Shown here: in pieces, positions 25,859 to 34,406 of the stretch
How positions within the stretch are numbered: position 1 is the stretch's first letter
Layout of the letters: each line of letters opens with the position of its first letter
Assembly: GCA_902635845.1 (NCBI GenBank)
Contig: CACPPK010000001.1
Location: forward strand, 1-64,000
Source: an uncultured Pelagibacteraceae bacterium
Lineage (GTDB): Bacteria; Pseudomonadota; Alphaproteobacteria; Pelagibacterales; Pelagibacteraceae
Length of the DNA stretch: 64,000 nucleotides
Direction: 5' to 3'
The notes under the pieces: generated by a model
The model's input: the letters and a program-made list of their open reading frames with translations, nothing else
What the model was told of the DNA's origin: nothing
Database searches by the model: none
Made by a program: the position numbers and the translations under genes

Positions 25859-26863
25859 GTGAAAACACCTCTTCTAAAAAAACAAATTGTTAAGATTTTT
25901 CAAAAATATGGTTTAAGTAAAGATCATGCTTTGATTTCTGCCAACGCATTAATCAATGCTGAACTAGTTGGTGCATATGGACATGGTTTATCAAGACTTA
26001 AAATGTACTGTGATCGAATTTCCAAAAAAGTAATTAATCCGAAACCAAAAATTATAATTAAAAAAATTTCTTCTTCTATTTCACACATAGATGCAAAAAA
26101 TAGTATTGGTTTTGTTGCAGCTGATCTAGGTATTAAAACTGCAATTAAACATGCACAAAAAACTGGTATAGGAATGGTAGCAGTTAAAAATAGTGGTCAC
26201 TATGGTTTGTCTGGTTATTACGCAGAACAAGCAGTAAAGAAAAATTTAATTACAATGATCTATACAAATGCTCCACCTGCAGTTGCTCCCCATGGTGCTT
26301 TAAAATCTTTATTTGGAACAAATCCAATTTGTTTTGGATCCCCTACCGGTTCTAAAATTCCTTTTATTTTAGATACATCGATTTCAGTAATTAATAGAGG
26401 CAAAATTAGAGTTGCAGCAAGAAACAATCAATCTATTCCTGCGGGAGTTGCTTTAGATAAATTTGGCAAACCAACTATTAATGCAAAAAAAGCGTTGGCG
26501 GGTGTACAATTACCAATTGCAGGTTTTAGGGGTTCAGGGCTTGCTTGGATGGTAGATATTTTAAGTGGAGTTTTAACTGGAGGAAATCATGCAGGAAGAG
26601 TCAAAGATCCATTTGATGATTTTTCAGGCCCACAAAATATTGGACATTTATTTATAACTTTTAAAGCAAATTTATTTCAGAAAAATTATAACCAACGAAT
26701 TAAAGACAATATTAAAACTATAAAAAAACTTCCAAAGATAAAAGGTATTAAGGAAATAATGTATCCAGGACAAAATAAATATGCCCGGTATAAAAAAAAC
26801 TCAAAAAAAGAAATTTCTATACCGGATATAATAAAGAAAGATTTGGAAACCTTAATAAGTTAA
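25859..26863 (+). CDS. Ldh2/malate dehydrogenase-2 family oxidoreductase
   Basis: NAD(P)-dependent 2-hydroxyacid (or imine) oxidoreductase of the MDH2/LDH2 fold (334 aa). Family features are ELVGAYGHGLSRLKMYCDRI, VKNSGHYGLSGYYAEQA (catalytic His), NPICFGSPTG and AGFRGSGLAWMVDILSGVLTGG. The start is GTG at 25859, directly after the epoxide hydrolase stop, so translation is coupled. Members act on malate, lactate, ureidoglycolate, sulfolactate or delta-1-piperideine-2-carboxylate. The operon does not decide among these. Confidence 0.85.
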   Translation: MKTPLLKKQIVKIFQKYGLSKDHALISANALINAELVGAYGHGLSRLKMYCDRISKKVINPKPKIIIKKISSSISHIDAKNSIGFVAADLGIKTAIKHAQKTGIGMVAVKNSGHYGLSGYYAEQAVKKNLITMIYTNAPPAVAPHGALKSLFGTNPICFGSPTGSKIPFILDTSISVINRGKIRVAARNNQSIPAGVALDKFGKPTINAKKALAGVQLPIAGFRGSGLAWMVDILSGVLTGGNHAGRVKDPFDDFSGPQNIGHLFITFKANLFQKNYNQRIKDNIKTIKKLPKIKGIKEIMYPGQNKYARYKKNSKKEISIPDIIKKDLETLIS

Positions 26864-27049
26864 CATCGTTAGAGCACCCAAAGAAACGATAACAGATGAT
26901 AAAATTATTGTTCGTTTAACTTTTTCTTTCTTCTTTTCTTCTAGAAGTCTTTGCTTTAGAACATCCACGTTAACCCTTTTTGGAGTTACGACATATTGAG
27001 AGGGGGTCTCTACAATCTCGGATGTTCTATTTAAGCTTTCTGTACTCAT
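26852..27049 (-). CDS. Small tail-anchored membrane protein, second family member
   Basis: A 65-aa protein with a polar N-terminus and one hydrophobic C-terminal helix (TIILSSVIVSLGALTMLTY). The segment VNVDVLKQRLLEEKKK then KVKR, just before the helix, resembles the equivalent part of the 69-aa protein at 10953-11162. Its 3' end overlaps the convergent Ldh2-type gene by 12 bases, and it diverges from the winged-helix regulator at 27166. Function unknown. Confidence 0.6.
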   Translation of the reverse strand: MSTESLNRTSEIVETPSQYVVTPKRVNVDVLKQRLLEEKKKEKVKRTIILSSVIVSLGALTMLTY

Positions 27050-27110
27050 ATTTCGTTTATAAGTTTAATTTTAATCATTATTAGTCTAGTTTTTACATAC
27101 TAGGGTTGTC

Positions 27111-27153
27111 CAAAATGGGTTGACTCTTATTTTACTATTGTTCATATTGGGTT
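27111..27153 (+). promoter_or_regulatory. Direct repeats and promoter upstream of the duplicated regulator
   Basis: CAAAATGGGTT (27111-27121) and CATATTGGGTT (27143-27153) are 32 bases apart, about three helical turns. A TTGACT -35 (27120-27125) and CATATT -10 (27143-27148), 17 bases apart, lie across them. An autoregulatory operator is plausible. Confidence 0.4.
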
Positions 27154-27165
27154 TTTTTTAAAAAC

Positions 27166-28125
27166 ATGAGTACTTTACCTAGTATATCCGAGCACATTGA
27201 TGAGAAGATTATTAATAAAGTAATTCAAGATAATTTTGCCGCACTAGCACCCTGTTATTTTACTTTAACAAGTAATTGGTTTGTAAGAGCCTATGATCAT
27301 TGGAAAGACATAGATAAGTTCGTCATCATTATATATTTGATACATCAAGACCTTATATATTTCAGACAAAATGGCTTAAAAATTAACTACGAAACGTTTT
27401 ACGAAAAAAAATCAATTGAAATTAATAAAATTAATATTTCAGACATATCAAAAGATCTAGGAGTTCCTAAAGAAAGTGTTAGAAGAAAAGTTTTAGAATT
27501 GGAAAAACAAAAAGTTATTAAAAGAATGGGTAAGAAAATTTTTGTTGTTAGAGATACACTTTACTCAGCTAAAGCAGTCGAAACACTTACGGAGGTTGCT
27601 AATATATTACATGAATTTAATAAAATTTTAAAAAAAGAGAAACTAGTAACTGAAGTTTATTCTGTTAAAGAAATAATATTAGCAATAAAAGAAAATTTTT
27701 CCTACAGCTTGTATCAGTTTAATAAATTTTGGTTTGCTTACATAAATAGATGGAGAAAAGAGCTAAAAGATTTAGAAACTATGTGTATTGGTATGGTTGT
27801 ATTAATTAACGCAGTTAAAAATAAAAATTTTGTTCCAAAAAAAAATATAAGTTCTTACCATAAGGAACTTATGGACTCTGATACTAGAGGTGTAAATGCT
27901 ATGTCAATTTCTGAGATAACTGGTATTCCAAGACCTACGGTTGTGAGAAAACTAAAATATTTAATTGATAAAAAGTATCTTCATATAAATGAAAAAAAAT
28001 TAATTACATTCAAAGCTAAAGACAGTGCATTTATAACAACTAAGGGAATGGTCAACAAAAATATGATTAGCTTAAGTAATTTTATTTATAAAGTTTTTAA
28101 TCAGATAAGAATAATAAATTCTTAA
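27166..28125 (+). CDS. Regulator with two tandem helical plus winged-helix units
   Basis: A 319-aa soluble protein that appears internally duplicated. Unit 1: helical segment ~29-70 (YFTLTSNWFVRAYDHWKDID) and winged helix ~89-128 (INISDISKDLGVPKESVRRK). Unit 2: helical segment ~179-222 (SYSLYQFNKFWFAYINRW) and winged helix ~246-284 (MSISEITGIPRPTVVRKLKY). The spacing is about 156 residues, and both HTH copies share the pattern ISxI..xxGxPxxxVxRKxxxL. I do not recognise a named family. It should bind DNA, possibly with one chain supplying both half-site readers. It diverges from the 65-aa protein gene and overlaps the BASS carrier gene by 4 bases at the 3' end. Confidence 0.75.
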   Translation: MSTLPSISEHIDEKIINKVIQDNFAALAPCYFTLTSNWFVRAYDHWKDIDKFVIIIYLIHQDLIYFRQNGLKINYETFYEKKSIEINKINISDISKDLGVPKESVRRKVLELEKQKVIKRMGKKIFVVRDTLYSAKAVETLTEVANILHEFNKILKKEKLVTEVYSVKEIILAIKENFSYSLYQFNKFWFAYINRWRKELKDLETMCIGMVVLINAVKNKNFVPKKNISSYHKELMDSDTRGVNAMSISEITGIPRPTVVRKLKYLIDKKYLHINEKKLITFKAKDSAFITTKGMVNKNMISLSNFIYKVFNQIRIINS

Positions 28126-28973
28126 TTAGACTTTCTTAAAATAAAAATAAAAATAAATCCTGTTATATACATGATTAATGCATAAGCAGCTGTCGGTATT
28201 GCGTATAATATATCAGTGCCAAAAATTTGTGTAGAAACGAATATAGCTAAAGTACCATTTTGTAATCCACATTCTAAGGCAATACACCTCATTTGCTTAA
28301 TCCCTGTGGTAAAAGCTTTCGCGATGTAGTATGCAATAACCATCATCGATACGTTTAATATTAAAGTAATTAAACCAGCTTGCATTATAAAACTAATTAA
28401 ATTTTCTCTTTCTTCGTAAAACGCTGCGAAGAAGAAAATTACAAATAAAACAATATTAAGCTTGTTAAATATACCAACTTTAGATGCTATAAAATTTTCA
28501 GCAACTTTTCTGATAATCATTCCTAAAATTACAGGGACCGTTACAACTAAAAACATTTTTAGTGCTATTCCTGTCATTGAAATATTTTGTGACATTTCTG
28601 TTATTCCAAGTAAATCTGCAGATGTAAAAATTATCAACGGAACAGTAATTATACTTAATAAACTAATTACAGCAGTCAAAGATATTGATAATGCAACATC
28701 TCCATCAGCAAATTTTGTCATAATATTAGATGTAACTCCACCTGGAGCTGCAGCTATGATCATAACCCCTATTGCTATTTCTGGCGGTGCTCTAAAAATT
28801 AAAATTAATATGTATGCTACAATTGGAAGAATTATTAATTGAGAAACAAAGCCTACAATAAAATCTTTTGGTGTTTTTAATACTCTTCCAAAATCTTCTA
28901 GTTTTAATCCTAGACCTAAGCCTAGCATTATCAAAGCCAATATAATTGGCGCTATTTTAGTTACAATTTCCAA
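28122..28973 (-). CDS. Bile acid:sodium symporter (BASS) family carrier
   Basis: A 283-aa protein with about 9-10 hydrophobic helices. The family core is recognisable as APGGVTSNIMTKFADGDVALS and ECGLQNGTLAIFVSTQIFG, where the crossed helices bind Na+. Bacterial BASS proteins carry organic anions such as pyruvate, pantoate or 2-oxoacids; the substrate here is unknown. Its stop overlaps the convergent regulator gene by 4 bases. The 153-base gap to the next SBP gene is A+T-rich, with no clear operator. Confidence 0.85.
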   Translation of the reverse strand: MEIVTKIAPIILALIMLGLGLGLKLEDFGRVLKTPKDFIVGFVSQLIILPIVAYILILIFRAPPEIAIGVMIIAAAPGGVTSNIMTKFADGDVALSISLTAVISLLSIITVPLIIFTSADLLGITEMSQNISMTGIALKMFLVVTVPVILGMIIRKVAENFIASKVGIFNKLNIVLFVIFFFAAFYEERENLISFIMQAGLITLILNVSMMVIAYYIAKAFTTGIKQMRCIALECGLQNGTLAIFVSTQIFGTDILYAIPTAAYALIMYITGFIFIFILRKSN

Positions 28974-29126
28974 AGTCCCCTCTCAGAAAAATTATACAAT
29001 AATTTTAATGTATTTGATAAATAAAATAAATTTTAAACCTGGAAGTGAATTTTTTAACAAAACAGTAACAATTTTATTAAATTCATATTAACTTTATTAA
29101 CAATATAACTTTAGAGAGAGGAAATA

Positions 29127-30164
29127 ATGAAAAATCTAATCAAGATAGCATCTATTGTCCTTCTTTTTTCAATTACATTGTTTGGTCTTACAAACAAAGC
29201 TTCTGCAGCAAAATTAACTTTATATTGCAGTGTAGAAATTGATGTTTGTGAAATGCTTGAACAAGCTTATGAAAAAGAAACAGGCACAAAAGTTGCGATG
29301 ACAAGAGCAAGTAGTGGTGAAACTTTTGCTAAAATTAAAGCAGAAGGGTCTAATCCAAAAGGAGACGTTTGGTTTGGAGGAACTGGTGATCCACACTTAA
29401 CAGCTGCTCAGGAAAATTTAACTGAAAAATATAAATCAAAACATTTTGATGATTTATTACCTGCAGCACAAAACCAAGCTAAAAATGCTGATTATAAATC
29501 AGTAGGGATTTATGTTGGTGCATTAGGTTTTGGATACAATAAAGATCTTTTGGCTAAAAAAGGTCTTCCAGCTCCAAAATCATGGATGGACTTAACTAAA
29601 CCTATTTATAAAGGTGAAATCCAAGTAGCAAATCCAAATTCATCTGGAACTGCTTACACAACTTTAGCTACAATTCTTCAAATTTTTGGAGAAGACAAAG
29701 GTTGGGATTACATGAAAAAACTTCATGCAAATATCAATACATACACAAAATCTGGTTCTGCTCCTATTAAAGCAACTGGAAGAGGTGAAAACTTAATTGG
29801 TATTTGTTTCCAGCACGATGGTGTTAAACAAACCAAAAAAGGTTTACCTGTTGTAACAGTATCTCCTGCTGAGGGAACTGGTTATGAGGTTGGATCAATG
29901 AGTATTATTGCTGGTGCAAGAAATATGAAAGAAGCTAAAAAGTTTTATGACTGGGCATTAAGTCCTGCAATACAAACTATGGTTTTCACTTCAGGAAAAT
30001 CTTTGCAAGTACCATCAAATACTAAAGCAAAAGCTGATCCTGATGCTCCAGATTTATCTACAATTAACTTAATTGATTACAATTTTAAAGTTTATGGAGA
30101 TAAAAGTACTAGAGCGAGCTTGTTATCCAAGTGGGATAACGATGTATCTGTAATTCCTAGATAA
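29127..30164 (+). CDS. AfuA/iron(III)-type ABC substrate-binding protein
   Basis: Periplasmic SBP (345 aa) with a signal peptide to ~residue 27 (NKASAAK). LTLYCSVEIDVCEMLEQAYEKETG, RASSGETFAKIKAEG and GDVWFGGTGDPHLTA are those of the AfuA/FbpA/PhnS group. The paired Tyr ligands of classical ferric-binding proteins are not evident. With an HpsN-like dehydrogenase and a phosphate acyltransferase downstream, an organic anion such as a sulfonate, phosphonate or sugar phosphate is at least as likely as Fe(III). Two Cys (C33, C39) may bond. A hairpin overlaps its stop codon. Confidence 0.8.
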   Translation: MKNLIKIASIVLLFSITLFGLTNKASAAKLTLYCSVEIDVCEMLEQAYEKETGTKVAMTRASSGETFAKIKAEGSNPKGDVWFGGTGDPHLTAAQENLTEKYKSKHFDDLLPAAQNQAKNADYKSVGIYVGALGFGYNKDLLAKKGLPAPKSWMDLTKPIYKGEIQVANPNSSGTAYTTLATILQIFGEDKGWDYMKKLHANINTYTKSGSAPIKATGRGENLIGICFQHDGVKQTKKGLPVVTVSPAEGTGYEVGSMSIIAGARNMKEAKKFYDWALSPAIQTMVFTSGKSLQVPSNTKAKADPDAPDLSTINLIDYNFKVYGDKSTRASLLSKWDNDVSVIPR

Positions 30165-30175
30165 TTTTAGGAATT
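30152..30175 (+). promoter_or_regulatory. Stem-loop over the SBP stop codon
   Basis: AATTCCTA (30152-30159) pairs with TAGGAATT (30168-30175). The hairpin spans the SBP stop and ends 1 base before the permease ATG at 30177, so it could both protect the SBP message and mask permease initiation. Confidence 0.65.
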
Positions 30176-30176
30176 A

Positions 30177-32375
30177 ATGAGAGGACTCGTTATCTGTTGG
30201 ATGCTCATAGGAGGATTGGGCTTCCTAATCTTTCCATGGTATGTAACAGGTGACGGGTTTTTCTCATTAAACTGGATATTAGAATATTCTTTAGAAGATT
30301 ACGGTTCGGTATTACCACAAGTATTTATAAATAAAAAGTATTGGCTTTTACCGATATTAGTTCCATTAATTTTTCCTTTAACAACATTAAAATTAAATCA
30401 GAATAATCCGATATATTCTAAAATTTTCTTATACTCAGGGTTAATTGGTTTTTTTTACTTTTTTCTTCAGGGATTTTCTATTGGCATAAGAGGATGGAAT
30501 TTTGAAATTTTACAATCTATTTTTGGTGATGTAGAAAATCAATTTGGTGTTGGTTCAGGTGCAGTTTTAACTTGTTGTACATTTGTATTTTATATCACTC
30601 ATGGTCTATCAGCACGTGGGTGGTTGAATGGGGATAATTTTATAGTTGGAAGTATAGGTAGTATTATAATTTTAGTTTCAACTTTTGTATTTTTTCCAAT
30701 TTTCAGAATGTTTGCAGTTGCTTTTAAAGGTACCGAAGGTGGATATGAAATAAGTAATTTTTCAGACAAAATATTTAATAAAGGAATTTGGGGGCTAGAT
30801 TGCCTTTACAGTGATTATGCTTGTGGTGTTTTTTGGAATACAGTTACTATGGGTACACTTACTGCATTTTCATCAACAATTTTGGGGTTAGCTTTTGCTT
30901 TATTAGTTGCAAGAACTAGTTTCAGATTTAAAAGAACGATTAGAATATTATCGGTATTACCAATAATTACTCCACCATTTGTAATTGGATTAGCTATAAT
31001 AATTTTATTCGGAAGAACTGGTGTTGTGAGTTCGTTTCTTGAATGGGGATTTGATATCGAGCCTTCTAGGTGGATTTATGGATTACCTGGAATATGGTTT
31101 GCCCAAACACTTGCATTCACCCCTATCGCATTTTTAGTTTTAATTGGAGTTGTTGAAAGTGTTAGTCCTTCTATGGAAGAGGCTTCACAAACATTGAGGG
31201 CTTCTAAATGGCAAGTTTTTAAAACTGTTACTTTACCATTAATGAGACCAGGTATAGCAAATGCATTTTTATTAGGTTTCATTGAAAGTTTAGCAGATTT
31301 TGGTAACCCATTAGTGCTTGGAGCAGAATACGATGTATTATCTACTGAAATATTTTTTGCAATTGTTGGTGCACAGTACGATGAAACTAAAGCGGCAATA
31401 TTAGCTATGATTTTATTATCTGTTGTTCTAGTAGTATTTTATTTACAAAACCAATGGTTAGGAAAAAAATCATATATTTCAATTTCAGGTAAAGGTGATA
31501 GCGGCGTTCATCCTGAACTTCCAAATAAAACAAAATGGATAATTTACTCAACGGTGCTTCCTTGGGCTTTATTAACATTTATTATTTATGTAATGATCAT
31601 GTTTGGTGGATTTGTAGAAATGTGGGGTGTTGATCATAGCTTTACATTAAGACATTATATTGAAGCTTTTAGTGTTGATTGGGTAAAAGAGAGAGGTTTC
31701 TTATGGACAGGAACTGCTTGGAACTCCTTTAACACTACATTTACTATAGCTCTAATTTCCTCTTTACCAACTGCTGCAATTGGAATTTTAACTGCCTACC
31801 TATTAACAAGACATAAATTTAAAGGAAAAAATGCTTTTGAATTTGGTACAATGTTAAGCTTTGCAATACCTGGTAGTGTTATCGGTGTAAGTTACGTTTT
31901 TGCTTTTAATGTTCCTCCGCTTGAAATAACAGGAACTGGAATAATCTTAGTAATCGCATTTGTATTTAGAAATATGCCTGTTGGAGTTAGAGCAGGAATA
32001 GCTGCAATGAACCAGCTAGATCCACATTTAGATGAAGCTTCATCAACTTTAAACGCCTCTAGTTCTCAAACATTTAGAAACATAATTCTTCCATTACTAA
32101 AACCTGCAATTACTGCATCTTTAGTGTTTAGCTTTGTAAGAGCTATGACTGCAATTAGTGCGGTTATCTTCTTGGTCAGTGCAAATTATGACTTAGCTGT
32201 TTCATACATACTTGGAAGATTAGAAAATAATGACTACGGCCTTGCAATAGTGTATTCATCTGCATTAATTGTAGTAATGCTGTTTACAATTACTTTGATG
32301 CAATTAATAATAGGAAAACGTAAATTAGGAAGAAGAGACCAAGCCGCTGGAATTTTACAAGGAAATTTAGGATAA
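30177..32375 (+). CDS. ABC permease, two fused membrane domains (FbpB-like)
   Basis: A 732-aa inner-membrane protein containing both permease halves. N-terminal helices at ~1-20, ~55-75, ~85-105 and ~125-180 precede half 1 (TMGTLTAFSSTILGLAFALL) with EAA loop EEASQTLRASKWQVFKTVTLP. Half 2 (WNSFNTTFTIALISSLPTAA) has EAA loop DEASSTLNASSSQTFRNIILP. Each EAA loop contacts one ATPase subunit. Fusion is usual in the FbpB/AfuB group. The last base of its stop codon is the first base of the ATPase ATG (overlap at 32375). Confidence 0.9.
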   Translation: MRGLVICWMLIGGLGFLIFPWYVTGDGFFSLNWILEYSLEDYGSVLPQVFINKKYWLLPILVPLIFPLTTLKLNQNNPIYSKIFLYSGLIGFFYFFLQGFSIGIRGWNFEILQSIFGDVENQFGVGSGAVLTCCTFVFYITHGLSARGWLNGDNFIVGSIGSIIILVSTFVFFPIFRMFAVAFKGTEGGYEISNFSDKIFNKGIWGLDCLYSDYACGVFWNTVTMGTLTAFSSTILGLAFALLVARTSFRFKRTIRILSVLPIITPPFVIGLAIIILFGRTGVVSSFLEWGFDIEPSRWIYGLPGIWFAQTLAFTPIAFLVLIGVVESVSPSMEEASQTLRASKWQVFKTVTLPLMRPGIANAFLLGFIESLADFGNPLVLGAEYDVLSTEIFFAIVGAQYDETKAAILAMILLSVVLVVFYLQNQWLGKKSYISISGKGDSGVHPELPNKTKWIIYSTVLPWALLTFIIYVMIMFGGFVEMWGVDHSFTLRHYIEAFSVDWVKERGFLWTGTAWNSFNTTFTIALISSLPTAAIGILTAYLLTRHKFKGKNAFEFGTMLSFAIPGSVIGVSYVFAFNVPPLEITGTGIILVIAFVFRNMPVGVRAGIAAMNQLDPHLDEASSTLNASSSQTFRNIILPLLKPAITASLVFSFVRAMTAISAVIFLVSANYDLAVSYILGRLENNDYGLAIVYSSALIVVMLFTITLMQLIIGKRKLGRRDQAAGILQGNLG

Positions 32376-33430
32376 TGAAAAAAGCAGAAGTAAAATTTGA
32401 AAATATAACAAAAAAATTTAATGAAACTACAGCGGTAGATAATGTAAGCTGTAAATTTGACGCTGGAACTTTAACTACTTTGCTTGGTCCATCAGGTTGT
32501 GGAAAAACTACTTCACTAAGAATTATTGCAGGTCTCGAAAGAGCTACAAGCGGTAAAATATTAGTAGATGATGAAGACGTAACATTATTACCTGCAACTG
32601 ATAGAGATGTATCAATGGTATTTCAGTCTTATGCTTTATTTCCACATATGAGTGTTATTGAAAACGTATCATACGGATTAAAAATGATAAATGTTGAAAA
32701 GGAAGAATATATTCAAAAATCTTTAGAAACCCTTAAGCTAGTGAATTTAGAAGGATATGAAAATAGAATGCCATCAGAACTATCTGGTGGACAGCAGCAA
32801 AGGGTTGCTGTTGCAAGAGCAATCGTTTTAGAACCAAAAGTATTGCTTTTCGATGAACCTCTTTCAAATTTGGATGCAAAATTAAGACGACAAGTAAGAG
32901 AAGATATTAGAGAAATTCAACAAAAACTTGGAGTAACTACAATTTATGTAACCCATGACCAAGAAGAAGCTTTAGCAATATCTGATAAAGTAATTGTAAT
33001 GAATAATGCTGTTATTGCTCAAGAAGGTAGTCCAAAAGATCTTTATAATTATCCAAAAAATAAATTTGTAGCTAATTTTATAGGTGATGCAAATGTTGTA
33101 AAAGCAGAAATTTTAGACAAACAATCAAATACTTATAATTTAAAAATAGCTGAAATGAAAATTAAAGTGCAAAGTGATAAAAATTTAGAAAGTAGCGTAT
33201 CTGTAGCGCTTAGACCTGAAAAAATTTCAATTAATAAAGATAAAAAAGAAAATTCTATTCATGCAACTGTAAATAATGCTTCATTTGTGGGAAGTAGTTA
33301 TCAATATATATTAAATTCAGATGCTGGAAAACTGTTTGTTGTTTCGGGAGAAACAAATGACATATTTAAAGTTGGAGAAGAAGTCTTTTTAAGTATAAAT
33401 GACCAAGAAGTAAAAATTCTTAACGATTAA
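32375..33430 (+). CDS. ABC transporter ATPase, FbpC/PotA-like
   Basis: A 351-aa ATPase. Walker A is GPSGCGKTT, the Q-loop VFQSYALFPHMSV, signature LSGGQQQRVAVARAI, Walker B VLLFDEPLSNLD, switch His in YVTHDQEEAL. From ~240 onward there is an OB-type (TOBE) regulatory domain, with LRPEKISI. It shares one base with the permease gene and is followed 5 bases later by the phosphate acyltransferase gene, tying transport to metabolism. Confidence 0.93.
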   Translation: MKKAEVKFENITKKFNETTAVDNVSCKFDAGTLTTLLGPSGCGKTTSLRIIAGLERATSGKILVDDEDVTLLPATDRDVSMVFQSYALFPHMSVIENVSYGLKMINVEKEEYIQKSLETLKLVNLEGYENRMPSELSGGQQQRVAVARAIVLEPKVLLFDEPLSNLDAKLRRQVREDIREIQQKLGVTTIYVTHDQEEALAISDKVIVMNNAVIAQEGSPKDLYNYPKNKFVANFIGDANVVKAEILDKQSNTYNLKIAEMKIKVQSDKNLESSVSVALRPEKISINKDKKENSIHATVNNASFVGSSYQYILNSDAGKLFVVSGETNDIFKVGEEVFLSINDQEVKILND

Positions 33431-33435
33431 ATATT

Positions 33436-34347
33436 ATGCTATCAAGTAAAGAAATTATATGCCCAAATAATCTTCTAGATCTAGCTCATAAGAAAAAAGG
33501 TGTTAAGGTTGCAGTTGTAAACGCAGGAAAGCCTTTGCCAATGTTATCCATTCAAGATGCGGTAAATGAGAATCTAATTGAGCCAATTTTTATTGGTCAT
33601 AAAGTAGAGATAGAAAAATGTGCCGAAGATATTGGATGGGATATTTCTAAGTACGAACTTATTCATGAGCCTGTGGAGAACGATACAGCAAAAATTGCAG
33701 CTAAACTTGCAAGCGATGACAAGGTTAAAATAGTTGTCAAAGGACATATTCATACAGATGTTCTCATGAAAGAGGTTTTAAAACGTGAATACAATTTGTT
33801 AGGTAAAACAAGGTTAAGTCATATTTGGCATATGAGTATTGGTAAAGATGACAAGCCTTTGATAATCACTGATGGAGCATTAAATGTATTACCCAATGTA
33901 AAAACTAAAATGCATATCTTGAAAAATGTAGTAAATTTTTCACATAGAATAGGAATAGATAGACCAAAGATATCTGTTTTATCTGCAACAGAAGAAGTTT
34001 TAGAAAGTGTCCCAAGCTCTATTGAAGCTGCAGAAATTACAAAATTAGCTAAAGATGAAAATTTAAATGCCGATGTTTTTGGTCCTTTAGCATTTGATAA
34101 TAGTATTTCAAAAAAATCGGCAGCAATAAAAGGAATTAAAAATTTGGTTGCTGGTGAGGCAGATGTATTGTTAGTACCAAGTGTAGAAACTGGGAATGCT
34201 TTGGTTAAAATGCTTATCTATTTTAGTGGAGCTTGTGCCGCAGGAGTTGTTGTTGGTGGAAAAGTACCAGTCGTCATAACAAGTAGATCTGATGAAGCTC
34301 AAGCGCGATTAGCTTCAATTGCTGCAGCAGTAGTCGCTTTAGACTAA
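33436..34347 (+). CDS. Phosphate acetyl/butyryltransferase family protein
   Basis: Transfers an acyl group between CoA and phosphate (303 aa, the short Pta/Ptb form). VKVAVVNAGKPLPMLSIQDAV, IVVKGHIHTDVLMKEVLKRE and the C-terminal FSGACAAGVVVGGKVPVVITSRSD are family blocks. In sulfonate degraders a short Pta turns acetyl phosphate from Xsc into acetyl-CoA. Here it stands between an importer and an HpsN-like dehydrogenase, which fits that theme, but Xsc itself is absent from the window. A general acetate or butyrate role is the alternative. Confidence 0.82.
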   Translation: MLSSKEIICPNNLLDLAHKKKGVKVAVVNAGKPLPMLSIQDAVNENLIEPIFIGHKVEIEKCAEDIGWDISKYELIHEPVENDTAKIAAKLASDDKVKIVVKGHIHTDVLMKEVLKREYNLLGKTRLSHIWHMSIGKDDKPLIITDGALNVLPNVKTKMHILKNVVNFSHRIGIDRPKISVLSATEEVLESVPSSIEAAEITKLAKDENLNADVFGPLAFDNSISKKSAAIKGIKNLVAGEADVLLVPSVETGNALVKMLIYFSGACAAGVVVGGKVPVVITSRSDEAQARLASIAAAVVALD

Positions 34348-34356
34348 ATGATTCAT

Positions 34357-34376
34357 TGAATTTCAAAAGAAATTCA
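34357..34376 (+). promoter_or_regulatory. Stem-loop between acyltransferase and HpsN-like genes
   Basis: TGAATTTC, AAAA, GAAATTCA: an 8-bp perfect stem in the 59-base gap. There is no T run. It probably marks a processing or stability boundary; hpsN has its own good AAGGAGAGAA ribosome site further on. Confidence 0.55.
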
Positions 34377-34406
34377 TTTAAATAAACGAAATTTTAAAGG
34401 AGAGAA

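Noticed and set aside
30122-30140. GTTATCC/GGATAAC hairpin near the end of the AfuA-type SBP gene
   Set aside because: It lies within codons and has no special position; the hairpin at the stop codon is the better regulatory candidate.
34338-34350. Third copy of the shared operator (CTTTAGACTAAAT)
   Set aside because: It lacks the TCTTAAGG half and covers the stop codon of the acyltransferase gene, so chance is a sufficient explanation.
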